Assembly (NCBI RefSeq): GCF_018224615.1
Contig: NZ_JAGTUK010000002.1
Location: 558,001-622,000, forward strand
Reading direction: 5' to 3'
Length of the DNA stretch: 64,000 nt
From: Microbacterium paraoxydans
GTDB lineage: Bacteria > Actinomycetota > Actinomycetes > Actinomycetales > Microbacteriaceae
Below are positions 57,497-64,000 of the stretch, piece by piece (position 1 is the first letter of the stretch; every line of letters starts with the position of its first letter). Position numbers and translations under genes: made by a program. The notes beneath the pieces are model-generated. The model had not been told where the DNA came from. It worked only from the letters and a program-made list of their open reading frames with translations, and made no database searches.

Positions 57497-58213
57497 TCAG
57501 GCGAAGGTCTCCGCGAAGCGCCGCAGCAGCGCGGCGCCCTCGGTGACGGAGGCCGCGAGCACCTCCTGCTGCACGGCGTCGAACTGCTCCGGGTCGAAGT
57601 AGCCGGTGGTGCGGTAGAAGGTCATCCGGTCGGCGAAGTCGCGCGGCGTCGGTTCCGGGTGGAACTGCGCCGCATACAGGTGCGACCCCACGCGGTAGGC
57701 CTGCACGGGGCAGGCGTCGTTCGTGGCCAGCAGCGTCGCGCCGGGGGGAACGGCCGCCGCGCTCTCCTTGTGCGCCGTGAACACCGTGAGCGCGGGACCA
57801 CTCGGTCCGAACACCGGGTCGGCGTCGCCCTCCGGGGTCGTGCGGATCACGGTCGCGCTGGCGGGCTCCGGCATGCTCGTGACCACCTCGCCGCCGCGCA
57901 GCCGGGTGACCACGCCGATGCTGAAGCAGGTGAAGAACGCGGCGACGGTGGCCGCGGTCGCGGCGTGCGCGATCATCTCCAGGTCGGCCTCGACGCGCAG
58001 CTGCGTCGGCGTCTTGGCGCGGTCGCTCACGTTGAACGGCGAGCCGCCGATCACGATGCCCCGGTAGTGCTCCAGATGCGCGGGGCTCAGCGGCTCGTGC
58101 AGCAGGTCGAGCCGGTCGACCACGTCGACGCCGAGAGCCCGGCGGAAGGAGGCGTGCTCGGCGTCGGCCGCCCCGACCTCGGGACGCACGCAGACATAGA
58201 GGAGCGAGGCCAT
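57497..58213 (-). CDS. Class I glutamine amidotransferase-like protein
   Basis: Glutaminase-fold protein of 238 residues: nucleophile Cys in AAFFTCFSIGVVTRL, and His/Glu in LYAAQFHPEPTPRDF. The nucleophile elbow is FFTCFSIG rather than the usual GxCxG, an unusual variant, so catalytic competence is not certain. Distantly related to the protein at 15806. Converges with the coupled hypothetical gene. Confidence 0.78.
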   Translation of the reverse strand: MASLLYVCVRPEVGAADAEHASFRRALGVDVVDRLDLLHEPLSPAHLEHYRGIVIGGSPFNVSDRAKTPTQLRVEADLEMIAHAATAATVAAFFTCFSIGVVTRLRGGEVVTSMPEPASATVIRTTPEGDADPVFGPSGPALTVFTAHKESAAAVPPGATLLATNDACPVQAYRVGSHLYAAQFHPEPTPRDFADRMTFYRTTGYFDPEQFDAVQQEVLAASVTEGAALLRRFAETFA

Positions 58214-58254
58214 CAGGAGATTCTAACGAGGGGCCGGGTGCCCGGCCGACGCAC

Positions 58255-59007
58255 TCAGCGGGACGAGTTCGCGGTGCGGCCGCGCACGATCCCGACGAAC
58301 GTCTCGACGTCGGGCGTCGTCCGGTCGCGGCGCCACGCCAGTGCGACCGTGGAGACCGGGCCGTCCGCGAGCACGCGGTGGTCGGCGTCCTTCCGGTGGT
58401 GCAGCCGGGCGAGCGACATCGGCACGATCACCACGCCCACCCCGGAGGCCGCGGTGGCGATCGCGTCGCCCGTGGGCAGCGGAGCGAACCGCGCGGCCTC
58501 GGTGCCGGGAAGCGCGAGGCCGCCCCACACGTCGTCGCTCAGCGTGATCACGACCTCGCCCTCCAGATCGCCCGGAGCGAGTTCGTCCGCCGCCATCAGG
58601 TGGGAGTCCGCAGCGGCCACGACCACCGGGACCTCGTCGTACAGGGGGATCACGTGCAGCGACGCGTCGTCGAGCGGGAGCCGCACGAGCGCGGCGTCGA
58701 GGTCGTCCAGGGCCGCACGCTGCGACGCGACCTCGATCGGCACGAGCTCGAGCGGCACCTCGGGACGGCGCTGCTTCCAGCGGTCGATCCAGGTGCCCGG
58801 CGTGGCCCCCGGCACCGCGCCCAGCCGGAAGGTGCGCGGCTCCTCCGGCGCGGCGGGCACGGCGTCGAACACGACCGTGCGGTTCGCGGGGGCCGGGGCC
58901 TTCTTCGGCGACCCGGAGCGCGGACGCCCGCCCGCGACGGTCCTGTTCCGGCGCGGGGGTGTGCCCTTGCCGGAGCCCTTCGCGGGTCGTCGTCCCTGGT
59001 GCGCCAT
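58255..59007 (-). CDS. LysR-type effector-binding domain protein without HTH
   Basis: Protein of 250 residues. From residue ~55 on it is a LysR substrate-binding domain (TFRLGAVPGATPGTWIDRWKQRRPEVPLELV, GVGVVIVPMSLARLHH), but the helix-turn-helix is replaced by a ~45-residue Arg/Lys/Gly/Pro-rich tail with GGRPRSGSPKK, similar to an AT-hook. It may bind DNA through this tail or act as a ligand-sensing partner only. Confidence 0.75.
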   Translation of the reverse strand: MAHQGRRPAKGSGKGTPPRRNRTVAGGRPRSGSPKKAPAPANRTVVFDAVPAAPEEPRTFRLGAVPGATPGTWIDRWKQRRPEVPLELVPIEVASQRAALDDLDAALVRLPLDDASLHVIPLYDEVPVVVAAADSHLMAADELAPGDLEGEVVITLSDDVWGGLALPGTEAARFAPLPTGDAIATAASGVGVVIVPMSLARLHHRKDADHRVLADGPVSTVALAWRRDRTTPDVETFVGIVRGRTANSSR

Positions 59008-59017
59008 GCCGTCCAGG

Positions 59018-59329
59018 CTACTCGGCGGGGTGCGCGACCGGAGCCGGTGCCGCCTCGGAGACGGTCGAGGCGAGGCGCTCCGCGCGGTGGCGCTGCGCCC
59101 GCCGCACGAGCCCGGCCGCGCCGCCCACGAGCAGCAGCGCCCCCGCGCTCAGCAGCACCACGGTGAGGATCGTGGCGGGCGTCAGGGTGCTGACACCGTC
59201 CGCGAGGGCGGCGCGCCGGTCGTCGTCGGCGAGCACCCACAGGGCGGCCCCGGCGATCGCGGCCAGCACGACCCCCCAGATGATGGCGGCCCAGCGGGTG
59301 CGCGGGGCGGTGATCGTGTCGGTGCTCAT
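59018..59329 (-). CDS. Small two-TM hypothetical protein
   Basis: Protein of 103 residues with TM helices at ~12-34 and ~50-74 (WAAIIWGVVLAAIAGAALWVL and ILTVVLLSAGALLLVGGAAGLV) and a basic tail. Its ATG overlaps the stop of the PspC protein by ATGA, so it belongs to the LiaF-like envelope-stress group. Function unknown. Confidence 0.75.
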   Translation of the reverse strand: MSTDTITAPRTRWAAIIWGVVLAAIAGAALWVLADDDRRAALADGVSTLTPATILTVVLLSAGALLLVGGAAGLVRRAQRHRAERLASTVSEAAPAPVAHPAE

Positions 59330-60942
59330 CGCTCGTCCTCCGTGGACTCGTTGACCGTGATGGCGATGACGCCGCTGGTCTGGTGGATGGTGACGGGCTG
59401 CACGGTCGACGGGGACCCGGCGCCCGCGGTGATGTCCTCCGACACGGTCCAGTCGCCGCCGTCGCGGGTGAGGGGCCACGTGCCGCTGTCGGTGATGCGT
59501 CCGGCCTGCGGGTCGACGCGCAGCCAGCTCACCTCGACGTCGTCGCCGACCGTGCCGCGCAGCTGAAGGCGCACGCCCTCGTCCACGAAGATCTCGGTGC
59601 GGCCGGAGCCCTTGTCGATCACGATGGGCCGCGGACCCCCGGCGTGCTCGTGCAGCTGCACGTACAGGTCCCCGAACGGCTGGCGCACCTGCGCGGGCTG
59701 GTTGTTGCTGATCGAGGCGTAGCCGAGCGTGGTGCCGGGGACCGCCGCGAAGCCACCGGCGACGAGCCCGCCGACGAGCGTCGCGATCGTCGCGAAGGCC
59801 AGGAAGCCACTGCGCCGCCGCAGTGCCCCGGCGACGATCATCGACACCGCCAGCACGAGCGCCGCCGACAGCAGCCCGAGCGCGCCGCCCAGGCCCTCGC
59901 CGACGGCGAGCCCTACGCCCGCCCCGACCACGATCGCCAGTCCGAGCGCGGCCATGACCGAGGCGAATCCGGCCCGGGGGTTCGACGCGCGACGCAGGCG
60001 CCGGCGCTCGGCGGCCTCGGCGGCGAACACCGCGGCCTCCGCCTGACGCTCGCGCCGCAGCTGCTCCCGCGCGGCGCGTTCGGCATCCTGCTGCTGCCGC
60101 CGCCACGCCTGGTCCTGTTCCTTCCAGGCCGCGTGCTGGGCGCGCCATGCGTCGAGCGCGGCGGGGTCCTGTGCACCGGGCGGCAGGGGTGCGGGCGGGG
60201 CGGGCGGGAGCACGCCGGTCCCTGCGAGCGGTGCGGTGTCGGCGAGCGGTGCGGTGTCGGCGGGCGATGCGGTGTCCGCGGCGCGGACGGCGGTTTCGGA
60301 CGGGGACGGCGGTGCGGACATGGCGTCCGCCCCCTCGGCGGGACCCGAACCCGCGAGGGGGGCGGACGCGCCCGGGGCCGCCGGAGCTGCGGAAGCCATC
60401 GGCAGGTCCGGCGCGGAAGCGCCCGGGGTGCGGCGCGCGGCACGCACGATCAGGAAGAGCAGTCCGGCCGCGAGCACCAGCCCGACGATCCAGCCGAACA
60501 GCGACAGGGCCGACCAGCTCTCGTAGCCGAGCCCGAACAGGCGCCCGGTGAGCGGCGCGGTGGGAAGGAGCCCGATGATCGCCATCGCGAGGATGCCCAG
60601 CTGCACCGGCTCGTACCGGCGCTCCAGCAGGTCGCGCAGGTGCACGCGTCCGTCCGCGTCCGGCAGCAGGGCCCAGGCGACGGCGTAGAGGAAGATCACG
60701 GGCAGCCCGAAGAGCGCGGCGACCACGAGCACGCCGCGCACGATCAGCGGGTCGATGCGCAGCCGAGCGGCGATGCCGGCCGCCACGCCACCGAGCCACC
60801 CCTCGGAGCGCGCGACCCCGAGGCCGGCGACCCAGAGCAGGAAGCGCTCGGCGCCGCGCGGCACGGTGCGGCCGGACGGTGCCGCGCCGTCGACGGCGGC
60901 GTCGGGGTCGGCGGGCGGCGGGGGAGCGGTCGGAATCGTCAT
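59326..60942 (-). CDS. PspC-domain membrane protein with LiaF-like C-terminus
   Basis: Protein of 538 residues. PspC domain at ~40-110 (EGWLGGVAAGIAARLRIDPLIVRGVLVV), further TM helices, a long Pro/Ala/Ser/Thr-rich linker, a coiled-coil (~265-315, AWKEQDQAWRRQQQDAERAAREQLR), more TM segments and an extracellular beta-rich end (ADVEVSWLRVDPQ-like, VTIHQTSGVIAITV) resembling LiaF/DUF2154 toastracks. Divergent from a PspC-kinase and its regulator, so the three form an envelope-stress sensing module. Confidence 0.85.
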   Translation of the reverse strand: MTIPTAPPPPADPDAAVDGAAPSGRTVPRGAERFLLWVAGLGVARSEGWLGGVAAGIAARLRIDPLIVRGVLVVAALFGLPVIFLYAVAWALLPDADGRVHLRDLLERRYEPVQLGILAMAIIGLLPTAPLTGRLFGLGYESWSALSLFGWIVGLVLAAGLLFLIVRAARRTPGASAPDLPMASAAPAAPGASAPLAGSGPAEGADAMSAPPSPSETAVRAADTASPADTAPLADTAPLAGTGVLPPAPPAPLPPGAQDPAALDAWRAQHAAWKEQDQAWRRQQQDAERAAREQLRRERQAEAAVFAAEAAERRRLRRASNPRAGFASVMAALGLAIVVGAGVGLAVGEGLGGALGLLSAALVLAVSMIVAGALRRRSGFLAFATIATLVGGLVAGGFAAVPGTTLGYASISNNQPAQVRQPFGDLYVQLHEHAGGPRPIVIDKGSGRTEIFVDEGVRLQLRGTVGDDVEVSWLRVDPQAGRITDSGTWPLTRDGGDWTVSEDITAGAGSPSTVQPVTIHQTSGVIAITVNESTEDER

Positions 60943-61056
60943 GTGTCGATCCTGCCGGTGCCGGGAGCCGCGCGGCCATCGGGGGAACCCCTGAGCGGAC
61001 CCTGGTTCTGGGCCGGGGAAGCCCCCGGGCGGCACGCCGGATGATTGGATGACGGT

Positions 61057-62289
61057 ATGTCCTCTTCGGCGCCCGCCCCCGCGCGTCCCGCCCGGGTGCC
61101 CGCGCCGCCCCGGCCGCCCCTGACGCGTGACCGCGACTGCCTCGTGTCCGGCGTGAGCGCGGGGCTCGCCCGCCACCTCGGCGTGCGGGCGTGGCTGGTC
61201 AGGGCGCTGTTCCTCGCGCTCACGCTGTGCGGCGGTGCGGGCGTGCTGCTGTACGCGTGGTGCTGGGCCTTCATGCCGTGGACGGAGGGGGAGCACGCGC
61301 CCACCCGCCGGGTGCCGGTGGCGTGGCTGCTGCTCGCCCCGGCGGCCGTAGGGGCGCTCGTGATCGTGGCATGGCGCGTGGGGAGCGACGCGCTCGGCGG
61401 GTCGATCCCGTCCGCGCTCGCCGCCGTCGTCGTGGGCGGGACGGCGCTGGCGGCGACCGCGGCGGGCCTGTGGGCCACGCTGATCGACCGCACCGATACG
61501 GCCCGCGGCCCTCGGCACACGATGTCGGTGCGGATCCTCGCGGCGCTGCTCCTCGGGCTCGTGTCGCTGCTGCTGCTGTCGTGGCCCATCGCCCGCTCCG
61601 GCGTCGCGCTGGCGCTGCTGCCGCTGGGCGGTCTGATCGCGGTCGTGGCGTCGGCCCTGATCCCGCGGTGGCGCGAGCTGGCGGGCGAGCGCATCCGCCG
61701 CATCAGGGAGGAGCAGCGGAGCGTGATGGCGGCGCACCTGCACGACTCGGTGCTGCAGACGCTCGCGCTCATCCAGAACCGGGCGGGGGCGTCGAGCGAG
61801 GCCGCCCGGCTCGCGCGCGCCCAGGAGCGGGAGCTGCGGGCGTGGCTGTACGACGGCGACGCCCCGGCCGACAGCGACCTGCCGACCGATCTGCGCGACT
61901 ATGCCGCCGCGCTCGAGCTCGACCACGCGGTGCGCATCGAGGTCGTCTCGGCGGGGCTGTCCGCGGAGCGCGCGAGCGGGGAGCTGGCGGCGGCCGCGCG
62001 CGAGGCGATGCTGAACGCGGCCCGCCATGCGGGCGGCGAGGTGTCGGTGTACATCGAGGGCAGTGCGCGGGGCGTCGACGTGTACGTGCGCGACCGCGGC
62101 GACGGTTTCGACCTCGACGACGTGCCGAGCGATCGCCTGGGCGTGCGCGAGTCGATCATCGGCCGCATGCGCAGAGCCGGAGGGTCGGGCGCGGTGCGCA
62201 GCGACGAGGGCGGCACCGAGGTACACCTGCACCTTCCGCCCGCGCCCGCACAGGACAGAGTCCCGATCGGACAGGAGAACCGTGGCTGA
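61057..62289 (+). CDS. PspC-fused sensor histidine kinase (LiaS-like)
   Basis: Kinase of 410 residues. An N-terminal PspC domain (DCLVSGVSAGLARHLGVRAWLVRALFLAL) with several TM helices is fused to a HisKA_3 H-box (QRSVMAAHLHDSVLQTLALI) and an HATPase (AAREAMLNAARHAGGEVSVYI, GDGFDLDDV, GVRESIIGRM). The start ATG at 61057 is preferred over the ATG 12 bases upstream. Divergent from the PspC/LiaF-like gene and coupled to the response regulator. Confidence 0.92.
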   Translation: MSSSAPAPARPARVPAPPRPPLTRDRDCLVSGVSAGLARHLGVRAWLVRALFLALTLCGGAGVLLYAWCWAFMPWTEGEHAPTRRVPVAWLLLAPAAVGALVIVAWRVGSDALGGSIPSALAAVVVGGTALAATAAGLWATLIDRTDTARGPRHTMSVRILAALLLGLVSLLLLSWPIARSGVALALLPLGGLIAVVASALIPRWRELAGERIRRIREEQRSVMAAHLHDSVLQTLALIQNRAGASSEAARLARAQERELRAWLYDGDAPADSDLPTDLRDYAAALELDHAVRIEVVSAGLSAERASGELAAAAREAMLNAARHAGGEVSVYIEGSARGVDVYVRDRGDGFDLDDVPSDRLGVRESIIGRMRRAGGSGAVRSDEGGTEVHLHLPPAPAQDRVPIGQENRG

Positions 62290-62941
62290 CAGCATCCGTG
62301 TGGTCATCGTGGACGACCACTCGATCTTCCGGTCGGGACTGCGCGCCGACCTCGACGCCAGCGTGACCGTGGTCGGCGAGGCCGCGGACGTGCCGTCGGC
62401 CATCGCGGTCATCGCAGACACCCGGCCCGACGTCGTGCTCCTCGACGTGCACCTTCCGGGCGGCGAGGGAGACGACGCCAGCGGGGGAGAGGCGGTCATC
62501 CGCGGATCGCAGCCGTCGAACGCCCGGTTCCTCGCGCTGAGCGTGTCGGACGCCGCGGCGGATGTGGTGCGCGTGATCCGCGCCGGCGCCCGCGGGTACA
62601 TCACGAAGGGCTCGTCGGGCGGCGAGGTCAGCCGGGCCGTGCACGCGGTGGCCGAGGGCGATGCGGTGTTCTCGCCGCGGCTCGCCGGGTTCGTGCTCGA
62701 CGCGTTCGGGGCGGTCGCCGGGGAGACGGCCACCGCGACCGATGAACTCGATCGGCTGTCGGCGCGCGAGCAGGAGGTCATGCGCCTGATCGCGCGCGGC
62801 TACGCCTACAAGGAGGTCGCCGCCGAGCTGTTCATCTCGATCAAGACCGTCGAGACCCATGTGTCGTCGGTGCTGCGCAAGCTGCAGCTGTCGTCGCGCC
62901 ACGAGCTGACCGCGTGGGCCTCGGAACGCCGCCTGCTCTGA
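62282..62941 (+). CDS. NarL/LuxR-type response regulator (LiaR-like)
   Basis: Regulator of 219 residues: receiver with VVIVDDHSIFRSGL, phospho-Asp in DVVLLDVHLPGG, Ser/Thr and Lys in LSVSD and ITKGSS, then LuxR helix-turn-helix (LSAREQEVMRLIARGYAYKEVAAELFISIKTVETHV). GTG at 62282 overlaps the kinase end by eight bases. It should be phosphorylated by the PspC kinase and control envelope-stress genes, likely including the divergent PspC operon. Confidence 0.93.
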   Translation: MADSIRVVIVDDHSIFRSGLRADLDASVTVVGEAADVPSAIAVIADTRPDVVLLDVHLPGGEGDDASGGEAVIRGSQPSNARFLALSVSDAAADVVRVIRAGARGYITKGSSGGEVSRAVHAVAEGDAVFSPRLAGFVLDAFGAVAGETATATDELDRLSAREQEVMRLIARGYAYKEVAAELFISIKTVETHVSSVLRKLQLSSRHELTAWASERRLL

Positions 62942-62969
62942 TCACAGGAAGCGGTGCCATACTGCCAGT

Positions 62970-63002
62970 GCGCATCCGTGTCCGATCGGCGTCCGGATGC
63001 GC
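62970..63002. terminator. Inverted repeat after the response regulator
   Basis: GCGCATCC and GGATGCGC are separated by 17 bases; a second inverted repeat CCGATCC-GT-GGGATCGG follows near 63040. Either can form a terminator for the kinase-regulator operon, though no T-run is present. Confidence 0.4.
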
Positions 63003-63074
63003 CTCCGGTGCGGGACGGAGAAGGGGCGGGCCACCGATCCGTGGGATCGGCAGCGAACTGGGGGTCATCGGAGT

Positions 63075-64000
63075 ATGCGTTTCTCGAGTCACGGAAACCG
63101 AGCCGTGCGACGGCTCGCCGGGGTGCTGGTGATGCTGGGCGTGCTGGGCGTTGTCGCACCGGCGTGCGCGCCGAGCGCGGCGGACGGAGCGACACGGCAG
63201 GCCGGGGGGACGCAGGAGAAGCCGTTCACGATCGTCGTGCTGCCCGACACGCAGATGTACACCGTCTCGGACGAGCTCGCGCAGAGTCTCGCGGCGCAGA
63301 CGCAGTGGATCGTCGACTCGCGCAAGAAGCTCAACACGAAGTTCGTGATCCAGGTGGGCGACCTCGTCGACTCCTGGCCCGACGTGCACCAGTGGGAGCG
63401 CGCGAGCGCGGGCATGAAGATCCTCGACGACGCGGGCGTGCCGAACTCGGTGCTCCCGGGCAACCACGACCTCGACGTCACCACGGGGGAGTCGAGCACC
63501 TACGACACGTACTTCCCGCCCACCCGGTACTCGAAGGCGTCGTGGAACAGCGCCACGGTGTCGTACGGCGGGTACCTCGGCGAGAACCAGTTCGGTAAGG
63601 ACGGCATCGACCGGAAGAATAAGGACAACTACAGCCTCTTGACCGTGGGCGACACGAAGCTCCTGCTGCTGAGCCTGGAGTACGAGACGCCGAGATACGC
63701 GCTCGAGTGGGCGCAGCGCGTGATCGACGCCCACCCCGACCGGAGGGTGATCCTCGCCGTGCACGGGCTCATCACCACGGGGGGCGCGAGGTCCACCGCC
63801 ACCGAGCGCACCGACGTGACCCCCGTGACCGAGGTCGACCTGTGGCGGGACTTCATCTCGGAGAACTGCTCCATCGCGATGGTCGTCAACGGCCACTGGG
63901 CTCTGGGCGACAAGGGTGAGGCGCGGCGGGCCGACGTCAACGCGTGCGGGCAGCCCGTGCCGCAGATCCTGTCGAACTACCAGGGCCGCGCCAACGGCGG
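63075..64000 (+). CDS. Secreted metallophosphoesterase, C-terminal part cut by window end
   Basis: The frame opens at ATG 63075 and is still open at the window end (309 codons). A signal peptide with a long hydrophobic core (LAGVLVMLGVLGVVAPACA) suggests export, perhaps as a lipoprotein. Metallophosphoesterase ligands: the Asp and Gln in VVLPDTQMY, GDLVDSW, LPGNHDLD, and the later HG in VHGLIT and NGHWALGD. Such enzymes hydrolyse phosphodiesters or phosphomonoesters outside the cell. Confidence 0.85.
   Translation, partial: MRFSSHGNRAVRRLAGVLVMLGVLGVVAPACAPSAADGATRQAGGTQEKPFTIVVLPDTQMYTVSDELAQSLAAQTQWIVDSRKKLNTKFVIQVGDLVDSWPDVHQWERASAGMKILDDAGVPNSVLPGNHDLDVTTGESSTYDTYFPPTRYSKASWNSATVSYGGYLGENQFGKDGIDRKNKDNYSLLTVGDTKLLLLSLEYETPRYALEWAQRVIDAHPDRRVILAVHGLITTGGARSTATERTDVTPVTEVDLWRDFISENCSIAMVVNGHWALGDKGEARRADVNACGQPVPQILSNYQGRANG

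Overview
The window is high-GC actinobacterial DNA (roughly 70% G+C in most genes) and most resembles the chromosome of a Microbacteriaceae member, probably Microbacterium. The grounds are the gene families seen (PaaX-linked kynurenine genes, CDGSH plus iron-redox pair, second YidC with a small partner, PspC/LiaFSR-like group), the frequent GTG starts, and many apparently leaderless genes in which a TANNNT -10 box ends 6-7 nt before the start codon. It is mostly ordinary chromosome with one clear accessory island (about 1.3-6.9 kb) and one small recombination scar carrying a toxin-antitoxin pair (53.7-54.9 kb).

Layout. 0-1.3 kb: end of a DHA2 drug exporter and its MarR regulator. 1.3-6.9 kb: minus-strand island of lower G+C between two paralogous MarR genes. 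It holds an N-terminally deleted SF2 helicase, a chain of tiny overlapping phage-like genes, two paralogous one-TM membrane proteins with degenerate HEPN-like C-termini, a tail-anchored protein, a soluble helical protein, a lone HNH nuclease, and two ~250-bp direct repeats with conserved hairpins. 6.9-13 kb: MarR plus Old Yellow Enzyme, nuclease, DedA, a MocR regulator with an aminotransferase. 13-20 kb: an odd tRNA-Cys, a DegT aminotransferase, AraC/AhpD pair, gabT operon divergent from a YggS-type PLP protein, CDGSH/iron-redox pair. 20-26 kb: GH114 lipoprotein, MFS exporter, YbdK ligase and a group of small stress-type proteins (Rho-N, CsbD, Cys/Met-rich copper protein), then an EF-G-binding FBP protein behind a small upstream ORF.

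26-30 kb: kynurenine operon kynA-amidohydrolase-kynU-paaX with a palindromic operator over the kynA promoter. 30-37 kb: esterase, TetR/MBL divergon, NCS1 permease with cysteine hydrolase, M18 aminopeptidase, and a ykkC-class (guanidine-I type) riboswitch ahead of an EamA transporter. 37-39 kb: a two-component system whose divergent promoter region also encodes a 15-residue amphipathic peptide. 39-47 kb: phosphonate operon (GntR regulator, PhnD, PhnC, fused PhnE, FAD oxidoreductase, phosphonatase-like HAD, Zn alcohol dehydrogenase) that looks complete for import and oxidative breakdown of aminoethylphosphonate-type compounds. 47-52 kb: CinA, DUF6766-type membrane protein, FHA protein, SDR, exporter, YidC paralog. 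52-59 kb: nitronate monooxygenase, Phd/PIN toxin-antitoxin, PurU, cation antiporter, amidotransferase, a LysR-type effector domain without HTH. 59-64 kb: PspC-domain proteins with histidine kinase and response regulator (LiaFSR-like envelope stress module), then a metallophosphoesterase running off the end.

The best leads for something undescribed are the membrane-protein island with its structured repeats, the 15-residue peptide wedged between a divergent response regulator and kinase, and the shared operator linking the MocR regulator to gabT and yggS.
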